Assembly: GCA_008360955.1 (NCBI GenBank)
Contig: LUCM01008471.1
Coordinates: forward strand, 1 to 64,000
Direction of reading: 5' to 3'
Source: Fasciolopsis buskii
Lineage: Eukaryota > Platyhelminthes > Trematoda > Plagiorchiida > Fasciolidae
Length of the DNA: 64,000 bases
Every line of letters starts with the position of its first letter. Position 1 is the first letter of the stretch. Shown here piece after piece: positions 1 to 11,085 of this stretch. Under the pieces are notes generated by a model. The model saw nothing but the letters and a program-made list of their open reading frames with translations. It made no database searches and was not told the origin of the DNA. Position numbers and translations under genes: made by a program.

Positions 1-2
1 TG

Positions 3-341
3 GGTGCCACTTCTGAGAGTAGCTTCTTTCATCGTATGAAACCTATTAGACTACGCTGGTTGGGTCACGTGTTGTGCATGGCGAACATTCGTCTACCATA
101 CCGCGCCTTATTTTGTGTTCTTCCCAAGGAATGGAAGAAACCACCTGGCGGTCAGCAGATGACGTGGCAACGTGGAATAAGAAATTGTACAGTGAACGTA
201 GGTAATGTAGGTGTCTTTCGTCTTGCCGGTTGGGGCCCGAAAGGCCCAGCAATTGGCTGGATGGAAACACTGAAGGATATGGCAGTGGATCGTGAACAGT
301 CGCGATCGTGCTGTCATTTTCTATCGAATCAGAATGATTGA
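3..341 (+). mobile_element. RTE-like LINE, C-terminal end of reverse transcriptase ORF (fragment)
   Basis: Open from the left edge to a stop at 339-341. The translated stretch carries the tail typical of flatworm RTE-like endonuclease-reverse transcriptases: RLRWLGHVL, then RLPYRALF, a GG(Q) turn with W, RLAGWGP and a final W-ETL-DMA-R block. These are seen directly; assignment to the RTE-like group is from knowledge of that family. The fragment lies after the polymerase core, so it has no catalytic residues. The 5' part is outside the window, so whether the copy was intact cannot be judged. It is not a host gene. Confidence 0.75.
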
Positions 342-2339
342 TATGTGCGTTTTTTGAAGTTAACTAGTGTTCCGTGTGTTGGCTACTGCAGCATCCTTGT
401 CTTTTGGCGCCCCTTCTAAGTCTACTCCCTGTTCTTCTTGGATATTCACTCTTTTTGTAGAAACGTGTAACTCTGGGGAAAAGGCAGCGGTCAGTGAGGC
501 TAGCCATGCTGTTTAGCGCTGAACGATGCTGATGTTTTTGGTAGAAATCAGTTTGCATAGTTGCATTATATGCAGTTAAATTTGTAGCTTCTGTCATGTT
601 GCCCTATAGCAAGAGACGACGGGTGATTCTTATTGTCGGCCGCACATCTTTTCGCTGGTGGGATCAGGAATAATTTCAACTGCCGAAGCGAGATTTTCCA
701 CCACCAGAAAATGCATTGTCTCTTTGGCTACTGTAGATAACATACTGGTGCCTGACATCGTTATTCAGCGCCAAACAGGACAGTTGGCCCTGCGGATCGC
801 TGCTTTTCCTGCATTGAACCCCTGGTTTCGTCGCTGGTTTATGTGATTTCTTCATTTGTGATATACACGTTAATTGTTGCTGTTACAGATACGTAAGTGC
901 GCTATTTTTCTGTTCTTGGAGGTTTCCATGTCCTCCTTCTTGCTGCTTCGAGCTATTCGAACCAGCTGGTGCGTATCATATCCACACAGTATCTTATTTC
1001 TGCTTTAGCTTTTCCCTGCATGATAGTTCGTGAGTGCTTTTGCAAGTTGTTCACGATCCCTGTGTTTATAATTTCCTAGAAGTTGCCGCTCGACTCATTG
1101 TGGTGGTAGAATAGGCAGTAATCACTCTCTCTCTGTCGTTAAACCAACGGAGTTCCCCGTGGCTTGGTTTAACGGTAATAAGGTAGTGGTGGCATCCATG
1201 AAACGATCGCGTTTGGTATCAACCTCTGAGTCGTCCGTCACCTTACTATATGGGCGTTATTGTGTGCAGTTGAAATTTGCGAAAATTATCTTCACTATCT
1301 GTCAAACCGGAATGCGTAGAAGTAACAGAGATGGTAGGTAATTTTGTTTCATCTTACATGGTTCATTGAGGAAGCATTTGTTTGACTTTTGAAGCCGAGA
1401 AAAGCAAATTAGCAAACTAACTGAAAGAACTACGATCGTGCAACCACTTTCTAAATTTCATCCTCTAAATACATATCGGAGTGTCGTTAGGCGTGATTAA
1501 CTGGATACCAGGCAAAACTGAAATGCCGGATGGTTTGAAAGATCTTCAGCTGAATAGCAGGCAATAATCACTGATCGGTAGATGACCGTTACTAAACTAG
1601 TGAATGAGTGCAAAAGCTTTGATAACTTAACAACCAGCTGGAGTTTCACGATCCAGGGATAGGTGCGAAAGGATGCGTGTACCAAAACCCTTTTTATGAT
1701 CTATTGATCATGTTTCAAGATTTAAAACACTGCGAACATACCGTGGCGTTGAAAGATCTTCATAAATATTTAAGGTTCACCCTCAGGCTCGTTGAAGCGA
1801 AGGAATCCGTAAATTTCACCGAGGAATGTATACAAAACGACTGGTTTCCGAAGATCCACTGGAAATCTTGACATAGATGTCATGTTATACGGTAAATCAC
1901 GTGGACCAGGAGAAACCCAGCCAAGAATAACAGATACGTCCCAAGCACTAAAGAGTTATAGGAGAAATATCGACTGACATTTTTGGATTATGTAGAGCCG
2001 GTCTGTCGCGGAGCACGCGAGAAGAAACGGAAAAAGCTCCCCAACACTCGAGGTAAAGGAGCGCGTTTCAAATTTTTCTGAATATCCAGAGAGTTAGTTG
2101 CTTAGCCATTCTTCGATATCACTTGCTAAAATACAATTAGAAACATTATGTCGCTGACTTATGTTTTGCCTGTTGCACTCAAATGATCAGATAGAAAGAA
2201 AAATCAAATTCGAGAACCTAATTATGGTTTCATGACCTAGTAACTGTATCATCTTAGTCAGTGGACAGCATGAAGACCTCACTTGTCCTCAAATGCCACT
2301 TCTGTAAGGCCCATACCAAATAACATAAAGAGGCCATCC
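342..2339. other. Spacer, no gene recognised
   Basis: About 2 kb with only short open frames, none with a recognised motif or a convincing acceptor-donor pair. AT-rich and probably intergenic or intronic. Confidence 0.5.
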
Positions 2340-3418
2340 GGTTATTATCAAAGTCAGACAAAGGAACAGGTTGGATGCTGCCCGGTTTAGATGATTATGA
2401 CATAAAAATGATGGCTATATTGGCGGACGATTCAAAGTTCACATGTAAGGCAGGAGGAAAAGATAAAAGGAATCTGGCGAAAATTTTCGAAAAATTTCAT
2501 CACCAAAACACTTTATGAAAAGTCAACACCATGCGGTTCCCCAACCACAAATACATTACAGGTTGCCGTAAGTGCATAAGACCAACCTATCTCTTCGACC
2601 GATGTCTGGTTTGAATGATTCTGCTTATCCCGCTACCGCACGCTTTGCTACCCCAATTCTGGAACTAGTGCACAGGAAATCACGCGTCCATCGTGTAAAA
2701 GATTCTTTCACCTTTATCAAAAGGATAAAAGATCATAATCTGACCGTTAAGATTGTGCTATCCATGGATGTGAAATCATTAGTCCCAACTGTTCCGTTGG
2801 TCGAGACAATGGGTTTTATTTGCCAGTGCTTGACTGAGAACGATATCAATGTCGGGATTCCTCCGACTAAGCTAAAGGAACTTATTCCCAGATGCATGTG
2901 GAGTATACGATTTCTGTGAGACAGGAGGTGCTGCAGAGAGAAGGGTGGAATATCCATAGGGTTACCGCTCGAACCTGTTCTTCCAGACGTGTTCTTGATC
3001 GAACTAGAAAGCGCAGCGCTGCGGGACATCATCCATATTGTAGATTTCTATATTGGATATATGGGTGACACGTTCATCATTTGCAATTCTACGAGTGACC
3101 CCAGCGAATTACTGCGTGTGTTTAACATTGTACATCCGACTACCATGTCCACGCTGGAGTTGGAGAGTGACAATTTTCTCGGGTTCTTGGATTCAAGCCG
3201 GGATCGAGTGGAGAATGGTCACATACAAAGGAACGTATTTCATAAATGTACTTGGTTGGGATAACACGTGCATTTTCTTTAGCTTTATCTCTCTCAGTCA
3301 CAAGAGAAATTTGATAGGCTGCTTGACCCACGGAGCATGGAGGATTTTCAGTCCTGAGACACTCTATAAGGAGCTGAGGTATACTCGGGACGTGTTGCAG
3401 ACATGGTTATCCGAATAG
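2340..3418 (+). mobile_element. Penelope-like element reverse transcriptase, decayed
   Basis: A broken RT that must be read in three frames. Seen in order: a GLDDYD / LADDSKF block (about 2375-2440), RPMSGLN (about 2600), SMDVKSLVPT (about 2760), the block before the active site (about 2950-3000), FYIGYMGDTFIIC (about 3045-3085), LGFLDS (about 3180) and a KRNLIG thumb-like segment (about 3300). This order is that of Penelope-like element RTs. The usual aspartate pair of the active site reads GD here (YMGDTF), so one catalytic aspartate is lost. Stops and frame changes near 2630, 2918 and 3262 confirm it is dead. No GIY-YIG endonuclease is recognisable downstream. Confidence 0.75.
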
Positions 3419-4578
3419 ATTTGGTCGCCGACGTACCGCTGAAAGAGATTATCAGTCTAGAACACAATTGCTGAGAAAGAAGAATTGAATGTATATTATC
3501 GTCTTTTTTAAAGGAGACAAACCTTTAGGATTGCTAGAATATTGTTAATAAAAAATCATTGGAAGAACCCTCTCTGCCGCGCATTTGCGAGTTTTGTCAG
3601 AGACAGCCGTTTATAGTTCAAAGGTCCGAGGATGTTTTGCCTCACACGTCTTAATCTTTTGTTATATCAGTTCATGTCCTTGATATACATAGTACATCGA
3701 CACGACGAGGTGACTGTTCATAAGATCGGCAGAAGGCATTTCGGCTTCTCTTCTTAAAAGCACGATAAAGGCGATAAACAGCACAATTCCACAGCATTTG
3801 GTCGACAACGTACATCGAATGGACCTGGTAATAGTATCCAAGACAGTCCTAGCAACATCAAGTTTTAACATTAAAGTAGTGCGGAAAAGGTAAGTCATGA
3901 CTGCCGGACCTATAGTGACTGGAATATTGTAGCTAGCGCTATGTAAGCAATGCAGTCTTGTGCAACCTTTGTTACTTCCTCGGCCAGGAAAATGAATACG
4001 ACAACCCCTAATCCATGTTCAGTCTCTGTCTAACAATTTTCAGGTTCATTTTATTTCTTTTCACACTTGTACCTGAATTTGCTCGTTTGCACATCTTGAC
4101 ACACGCATCCCTTGGCATCCACCTCTGAACCATGAAACTGCAGTCAGTTGTTAAGCTGCCGGATTTGTTGCATTCATTCACCGGTTTAGAAGTGACAACA
4201 ATACATTTTACCCGTGCTACTCAATACTATGCATATAAAATTACCTGAAGCGATATATCGAGAAGAAATTTCTTCCTACTCAGAACCTTTTTCCGTGGCC
4301 TAATGTGGATATTTCAACATTAATCGACGTGAGAAAAATGGTGCATACACACAATGCTAAAACTGAAAGTAAACACATCGAAATTTTGTTTGTTTCATAC
4401 TCTCTACATTTTCCACCCACAATGCAGCTTTTCCATCGTCATATTTAAATGAATTAACTTAGCTATTCTGATATGTTAGGTAGCACATTCGTTTGAATAA
4501 TGGGCTTTCTTCATTGAAAACTAGTTGGCGTACTATCCAGAAATCACCGATCTTTGCAAGTATTTCGCCCAGCATTGT
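3419..4578. other. Spacer, no gene recognised
   Basis: AT-rich stretch after the Penelope-like remnant. Its first 200 bases may still belong to the element, but no motif is readable. Confidence 0.4.
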
Positions 4579-4962
4579 TCAAGGTTGAGAGAATGCGATT
4601 GCACATGCATACGCACAATGCGTACAACAAATAAACTGCCTTCCCTCTGATATGGTCACAAAATTGTGTGAGAGTGAATTCCTTGTAAACCTCGAATATT
4701 TTGTTTTAAATGGAGGCTTATGAATTTTCTCAAATAGCCGCTCGTTCGAGCAACACGTCAATGGTAAAACTGCAGTTGTCCTTCGAGATGGCCACGAGGG
4801 CGTCTTCGTACCACGATGAAGATGAAATTCGCGTGCGATAACGGAGCGATGTGCAAATGCGTTGTCATCTTGGTAAACTGCCTCGGAAATTTCGTCCCAC
4901 AAGGAAGTGTGTCGGATCAGAACTTCCACACAAACTAGGCGAATGATGATACCGTCGGGCAA
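4579..4962 (-). pseudogene. Possible Tc1/mariner-like transposase remnant
   Basis: A 127-codon open frame on the minus strand. Its only suggestive motif is YQDDNAFAHRSV followed about 15 residues later by a WPS segment and then LFEKIHKPPF. Tc1/mariner-type transposases have a Q-DN-P-H motif around their second catalytic aspartate, followed by WP-SPDL-P and a helix. The resemblance is partial: the SPDLNP segment is not readable in this frame and no terminal inverted repeats were found. It may equally be a chance open frame or a host exon. Confidence 0.25.
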
Positions 4963-5472
4963 TACGACCTCACTCCGACTCTCGCAAACGTTGGCGCCCT
5001 AGACATGCATGGGTCCTCCATCGCAGATCGGGGTTGTTTTTTTATCATATCACCCTAGTTAATTGCAGACGAAACGCTTTTTAATACATTTTATTCTTAT
5101 GCCCGAATAACGGAAATGCTGATTTATGGATCTAAATAATGCCAACTGATGGGGACCAGTCGGAATTCCACAGCGTTTCATTTGTGAAGCTAAATTTCAG
5201 ATCTCCGTTTGCTTTCCTTAATGAACACGGCGTTGATGAGGCACTTACATTTTTCATGTGATCAATAATTTAGAAAAGTAGTTGGTTCCCCGTATTTGAT
5301 TCTTTTCTGAATGCTCTGCTGATGCAAAATGTCGGCATAATGTTGAAAGGCAAATTTCATTCTGTTATAATTGAAGAGGTACTGTGAGAATCGTAGGTAT
5401 ATTGTTTTTAGGCATTGAGTTGCACAAACTAAGTCTCATATAAAGCTGATTGGTTATTTTCTTATCTCACAG

Positions 5473-6362
5473 GTCATGTGGACCTTACTGATCATCGGAA
5501 TCTTTTGTCTGCGTTGGATCTTATTCCCGATGATATTCTGATGGAACTGCTTAAAGAGGACCGTCCCAGTATGTGGGATGACGCAGCCGGACCGAGCAAC
5601 CTCACCACCTACTCTGCACCGCACGAATGGGACTCACCCGGTTGGCCCGTGCCAGATGACTCTGAGGATCCTATCTCAGAGACTATGTCGTCTCATGCGC
5701 AACACACAGATGGACCAGACTCCTCTTCGGCGGTACCGATGCCAGCGGCAACCAGTTGTGACAGTCTAAACGAATTTGTTACGGCTTCGGACGAGCCACT
5801 AGGACAAAGCTCAACAAACTGGGTCCCATCGCCAGTTGTACACGAAACCTGGTCGCTGGCAGTAGCCAACGAACACTCCACTCCGGATTCAGAGACTGCA
5901 TCTTCTCGGTCTGATCGGGGACTGAGTAACTCGTTTGATTGTCCCCGTTTAGTTCTGTCAGATCTCACCGCGGCTTTGATACTTCCTGAGGTGGAGCGTC
6001 GTTTACGCGCCAAACACGAGGCCTCACAGCATAATCGCACAACCTATACCGCTCCCACAGGTGTGTCTCCTTGCTTGGTATCCACTCCTATGAGCACTAA
6101 TGCAGTGATGAAAACTATGTCCACAGTTTCAACTTCCGATGTGAATACACGATACAAACGACAGGCCCTTGGCTCTGGGAAGCGTCGAAGAAACGCGTCT
6201 GAGTCCTCGCCCACTGCACACCACACCAAGCACAATATCGCAATGTCGCAACTCGATGTCCCTCTAAAGTCTGGAAAGCATGGATCAAGTCAAACAGAAA
6301 CAACCGCGGCTTCACTGGGTTCCGAAATATCCAGTCACAGTTTGATCTCAAAGGAGAACAAA
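5473..6362 (+). CDS. Gene A, internal exon: Ser/Thr-rich, probably nuclear protein
   Basis: Acceptor CTTATCTCACAG ends at 5472 and a strong donor GTGAGT starts at 6363. The 890-base exon begins with two bases of a split codon and ends in phase 0, so upstream exons exist but were not found. There is no start codon here; the first full codons read H-V-D-L-T-D. The N-terminal part holds an acidic amphipathic segment (LIPDDILMELLKED) followed by about 150 residues rich in Ser, Thr, Pro and acidic residues. Near residue 235 lies a basic cluster, SGKRRRNAS. This combination suggests a nuclear or regulatory protein with an activation-like segment; that is inference, as no DNA-binding domain is visible. 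The family was not recognised. Confidence 0.6.
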
Positions 6363-7929
6363 GTGAGTGCCAGAGTCTCCGAGCGCTGTTGCCATTTCAT
6401 ATTGTTGCGAACTTGTTCATATGTACTATCAGCTTATGCTGCTGTTCCATGTATTTACATATCCGGTCGATTCCCTCTTTTGCATACATGGTATACGATT
6501 ACTGAGAAGACAGGTAGCCCATATCCCCTAGGATCCATTACACTAACGAAAACCACGGCACGGAGAACCAGATAAGATATCCATAGTTCGAATGTGGTAA
6601 CAAGCCGGGTAACAGTTCACAGGTTTCTCCATAGCGTTCATAAAACGTGTACTGTGAGAGAAGAAATCCCCATAGCCTTTAGGGCTCATAGTTCTGGTGG
6701 GCCTGGCAATCTTGAATCTGAAACTTAAATGGATATGATACCGGCGGTGGTCTGGTGAGCTAAGCGCTGTGACCAAAGAATCAGAAACGCGAATCCCAGA
6801 TCTGCTGGTCCCTTTGGTAGTAGATACCGATTCTCTTGGTTCGTTGCCGCACGTGACCCAGTGAGAAATTATGTAATTCTATGCCGCTTCACGTTTCAGG
6901 GCTATGGTTGCCGAGTAATGGGCCCTAATGGCTCTGTGAGAACCCCCTTCCATTACACTCATGCGTGAAGGATGTCATAATGAAAACTACATAGTCTCAA
7001 TAGATCTAACGCGGTAAATATCAAGATGATGTTGAATTGCCGTCTATCGCCAAATTGACCGGTCGACTTGGGATTCGAATCCCTGTTCTTTGAAGTGGAG
7101 AACGTCTAATTTGAGTTTTGTTCGTCGATGTACCACTAAAGTGACAGACTATGGCACGATTTAACCCTTGAGCTTGGAGAAAATGCATACCTGATTCATT
7201 TGGCCGCCACTTTTGAGTTAATGCCTTCGCCATCATATTCGCGAATCTACTTCTGAAGGCGAATTTCACCTAAGTAGATCTTTGTGGAACAACTCGAGGT
7301 ATGGTTAAATGGGGGAAGCTGCAGCCATTACTTGCAGTCCTATCCACTTTCTTCAGAGGGAGCCATTTTCTTATTCTAGTAGAAGATCCTTTTGGACGCG
7401 ATTTTCTTTCGTAATTCTGATTATGTCGGATTGTTTGTATATGTCCTAGTCAAGAATCAAGTTTTCTAGATAAGCATTGATTTGTAATTTCTCTTGCTTT
7501 CCATGGGAGGCAATAGAATCAATTCGGGAAATATTACCTTTACTTTTCCACTTCGATTCTTCTTTCATAATCAGCACTCGAAAATAAAATGTACACAAGC
7601 AGTTGAGTTTAGTTTCATTCTAGGATCCGTTGACTAAATTTTCACCGTTAGACTAAATTTGGGGCTTATACTTTCGTATTACAAAACATGGAATATACTT
7701 TAGGGGCTAGACCCCTTGGTCAATAGATATACTGTAACAGGGGTAAGTGTGGAATCGTTTTAGTTGCCCCCTCCGCAATCGACCATTCACCTGATTGAAA
7801 GTGAAATAAAACACGTATACACCAGTCCTGTATCAGAGATAGGTTTTCTGAAGAGGCATTAGGCAACAGGGCCAGATGTACTGTCCCCCTTCTTCAAGAA
7901 AAACATTGGGGAAGTATCAACACCAGAGT

Positions 7930-8660
7930 TGACAAAACTTCAGGGGTCAATCCGGGAAGTGACGAGATTCCTAAGGACTGTTGTGAATCGGTGATTGTGT
8001 CCATTTACAAGAAAGGTTACGGATTCTCATGTGAAAATCACGTTAGAATTACTTTGGTAACTATCGCATCGAATTTGCTCATGGACCTTGTTCTCCGTCG
8101 GCCACCTAGTACTTGCGAAAGGTGTATGCGTGAGAATCAAGCCGGTTCCTGACTCGTTCGTGGTTATATTGACCAAATTCTTACTTTGCAACAAATCTTC
8201 GACCAATGATTTCCGTTCTTTGATCGGCAATTGGCGTTTGGCTCAATCAACTGTGCAGTTCCTTGGCACTGCCCCTCACTGAAGGGTATACCAAATAAAT
8301 TCACTTCACTCATCCAGTCTCTTTATGCAAATAGCTAAAATCGAGTTTTCGCTTACGGCGATGTTTCGCCCGAGTTCATCGCGTCATGGTTGACTTCTTT
8401 TACCTTTTATTTTCAATTTTGTCAATGAATTGGTTCTGAAGATAGCCCTATTTTTGTGTGAGACTAGTAGAATTCATATTTGTCTAGGCAGAAAATTACC
8501 CGACTTGGAATATGCTGACGACTTTTTTGTTGACCAGCGATGGTCAAACGGTCAACATCATTGCGTTTAAGCATGAAAGTCGCTGATTCCATTCCTCCCA
8601 CTGCCAGTCGAAATCCCCACTCGTCAGCCCTGTCGGCCGCATTCTCCTTCCTGGAGGTGA
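7930..8660 (+). mobile_element. RTE-like LINE reverse transcriptase, decayed, YADD motif still readable
   Basis: Read with frame changes, the region gives SVIVSIYKKG, SCENHVRITLV, RENQAGS, YIDQILTLQQ, SLKGIPNKF, SLIQSLYANS and, after a break, LPDLEYADDFF. These are the ordered core blocks of RTE-like reverse transcriptases. The catalytic YADD codons sit at 8511-8522 and are intact, although stop codons after NQAGS and after TLQQIFDQ kill the copy. Lies in the sense direction inside the gene A intron. The left boundary is uncertain: an LINE-like segment with SG-NPGSDEIPK starts about 7930. Confidence 0.75.
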
Positions 8661-8664
8661 TGTA

Positions 8665-9130
8665 CATTTGCTAAGTAATAATAGAATGATCACAGTATGG
8701 CTCTGCTGTTGGTTGAAATCGCGTGAAAATTAGCATCGCATATGCCATTATCTCAATGACTGTTACGTGATCTATTGTATAGTCGTCGTTTGACCTGAAA
8801 CCGTCAGAATATGTGATTTGTTAATAAAAATGCAGCAGTTATCTGCCCTTCGTTGTTGGCTACCAAATATTTTCTAGTTTTCTTGATACTTCTTATGTTT
8901 AATGTTGGTGAATTCTTTAATAAAGTGTGGTTGACTACTCCAGAAATGGGTGATTTTTAGCATTCAGTACCCCGCTTGTAACCCGATATAATAGTTACCT
9001 TGTTACAAATGAATAAGGTAGCCGCATTTTCTCGACTCTTGAATCTGCCTGTTTATGTAATCCTATTAATAACATTTGTACCAGCCGCGACCTCTTACCA
9101 AAACCTTCCAATCCTTCTTGTAATTGTCAG
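8665..9130. other. 3' part of gene A intron
   Basis: No motif or repeat recognised; leads into the gene A last-exon acceptor. Confidence 0.4.
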
Positions 9131-9583
9131 CGATCTCACGGGTCCATGACACAAAGGCTTGACAACGCTGTTGACCTTATAAATGTGTCGCCTTCTTCGC
9201 CTTCGTCTCATCCGCTGGCTGCAGTATCGCCCCACCGGGCACTTCCATCGCCAGTCAACGCAGTTCGCTGGTTTGGGAAGGCCGCTTCTTTCCAACGATT
9301 GTGCCCATCTCCGGGGCTAGATTCTTTGGACGATGCGGTCTTCCTGCGATCGACTACTACTCCGGCACGTGGTAGTCACTGTGAGCTAGTCGATCTCGGT
9401 CTTCATGCCTCACCCAAACACTTCGGAGCCCAGCCGAAACGAAGACGGCGCAAATTGCCAAATGTGTATACAGTCAGCTCAGATTTGGCACCGGTCATGG
9501 TTATCCCCAGTAAGACTAGTCTACCCCGACGACACTCGTTGGTCTATTGCAATCTGGTTCCTTCATCCCGCTCACCGCACTAA
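9131..9583 (+). CDS. Gene A, last exon
   Basis: Starts after TAATTGTCAG in phase 0, matching the phase 0 end of the exon at 5473-6362, and runs 150 codons to a TAA at 9581-9583. The protein stays Ser/Pro-rich and contains PKRRRRKLP (about 9435-9460), a good match to a monopartite nuclear localisation signal, then a C-terminus ending SSRSPH. With the upstream exon this gives at least 446 residues of C-terminal protein. No catalytic or binding domain recognised. A polyadenylation signal AATAAA lies 71 bases after the stop. Confidence 0.6.
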   Translation, partial: RSHGSMTQRLDNAVDLINVSPSSPSSHPLAAVSPHRALPSPVNAVRWFGKAASFQRLCPSPGLDSLDDAVFLRSTTTPARGSHCELVDLGLHASPKHFGAQPKRRRRKLPNVYTVSSDLAPVMVIPSKTSLPRRHSLVYCNLVPSSRSPH

Positions 9584-9653
9584 ACAGCAGACAGGGTCAG
9601 TAATTTCTTACCACTCTTCTCACTTTCTTTGCTATCCATCCCGGTATGTTGAA

Positions 9654-9659
9654 AATAAA
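9654..9659 (+). promoter_or_regulatory. Candidate proximal polyadenylation signal of gene A
   Basis: AATAAA 71 bases after the stop codon. A distal candidate is at 11076-11085; which is used needs transcript data. Confidence 0.45.
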
Positions 9660-11075
9660 AAATCATTGGTCTGTGATGTGCTTATTAAACTGGTCTCAGT
9701 TCTTCTCCGACCCCTCCATCTCATCATTCTTGCATTATCCCGGTCCAAAGCTGGAAAAGGAGATTCAACCTTGTACGCAATCTTTACCGATGTGTCAAAC
9801 ATCCAGTTTATTCCAGTTTCGGATCCATATTTCTCTTTGCATGTTTCCTTCCCGTGCATATTTTTTGAGTGATTTCAATATGGAATTTCTTTCCATACCA
9901 CCACAAGTTTATTGCACAAATACGCCAATAATTAATCGTATGCCCCAAGCTCCTGTTTGTTATTGTTGCAGTTTATTGTCCGACCAGGATTCTATGAGAT
10001 TACCTGAGCCATATGTATCCGGAATGTGAAAATTCCTCTTATCCGTTCGTCCTCATAACTTCTATCTGCCCGTCTTTTCTGCTTTTCACACTACCAGTAC
10101 TGCTTGTAAAATATCGTATTTCGAGTTTCGTCTGTTGTCTATTATTCCTTTTCTTATAGTTGTTACTCCCACTCTGCCCGTACAAGCCAGTTATCTCATC
10201 CTAGCTCATTGTCCCCGTCGCCGGTTGACTCAATCTCCCTCTTACTTCTGGTGTCTCTTGGCCACACAGATATGAGCAACCAAATGAACACTTCCGAAGA
10301 TCAATTGCTTTTTGTTTTCTCTTCGTATTTCTTTGCTTGTTTCATTTGCTTTTTGTTCCCGTCGGTTATTTTCCTCGTTCTTTACATGTGCGTTCGATAC
10401 ACTGACACAACTGAATTCACCCTATGAATCAGACTTCCCCTCTGCGCTGCGTCCTTGTCACTGTAACCCTGGTCACGTGATCTTTCACGTGACACCAGGT
10501 GCACTCACACCACCCGGCTAGACAGACAAACAAAACGTTCGATCGACCGAGGAGGAGGTGTGACGACCGTATGATTTTTTGCTCTCCCTGTTCGCCAGCT
10601 TTTGTTCACTGGCACCCCAAAGCATGCATCCGATCGTTAGTTTCGACGTTTCTGTTCATTTACGGACAGTCTTCTTTTCCCCCAATTGCATTTCATTTCC
10701 CCGTTCGTCCTACACTGGATTTTGTCCGATCAGTTCCTCTCGGTTCGGCATTGTTTATCTATTGCACTACCTCAGACCGTGTATGGCTGCAAAATAAGTT
10801 GCGATTCAAAATGGGTTCTATTTTGTTAATTTATTCTCTCTTTTTCGTCATTTATTGTCGACACTTGTTCGCCTTGCTTGTTGCTAGTTTCACGTCTGCT
10901 CGCGTTTGCCCATTTATACTAATTCACACTGGCTGCTTAGTTGGTTGGTTCATTCATTCTCTTGACCTCGTGTATTTGATTGAGCGGTATTCTCTTTCTC
11001 TTGTCTGGTTCCACATACGTCGATTTATTTCCCTATTTATCTTGATGGAATCACTTAGAACGCAAAAAGAAAGTG

Positions 11076-11085
11076 AATAAATAAA
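11076..11085 (+). promoter_or_regulatory. Candidate distal polyadenylation signal of gene A
   Basis: Two overlapping AATAAA hexamers at the end of the pyrimidine-rich tract. Confidence 0.4.

Larger units (their letters stand above)
6363..9130 (+). other. Gene A intron holding transposon debris
   Basis: Bounded by a GTGAGT donor and an acceptor ending TAATTGTCAG. It contains an RTE-like RT remnant (7930-8660) and, at about 7040-7100, a tRNA-like segment on the minus strand (TTGACCGG then GGGATTCGAATCCC) resembling the SINE family at 20-27 kb. An additional small exon cannot be excluded, but phase 0 to phase 0 joining works without one. Confidence 0.5.
9584..11085 (+). other. Pyrimidine-rich 3' flank / probable 3' UTR of gene A
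   Basis: About 1.5 kb in which the plus strand is markedly rich in T and C. It ends near overlapping AATAAATAAA at 11076-11085. Open frames in it (for example 10499-11080, 193 codons starting at GTG) are rich in Phe, Ser, Leu, Ile and Cys, as expected from translating pyrimidine-rich DNA, and lack a good start or family motif. I treat them as non-coding. Confidence 0.5.

Noticed and set aside
10499..11080. 193-codon plus-strand frame with hydrophobic stretches, as a membrane protein
   Set aside because: Starts at GTG, has no family motif, and its Phe/Ser/Leu/Ile bias follows from the T+C-rich strand after gene A.
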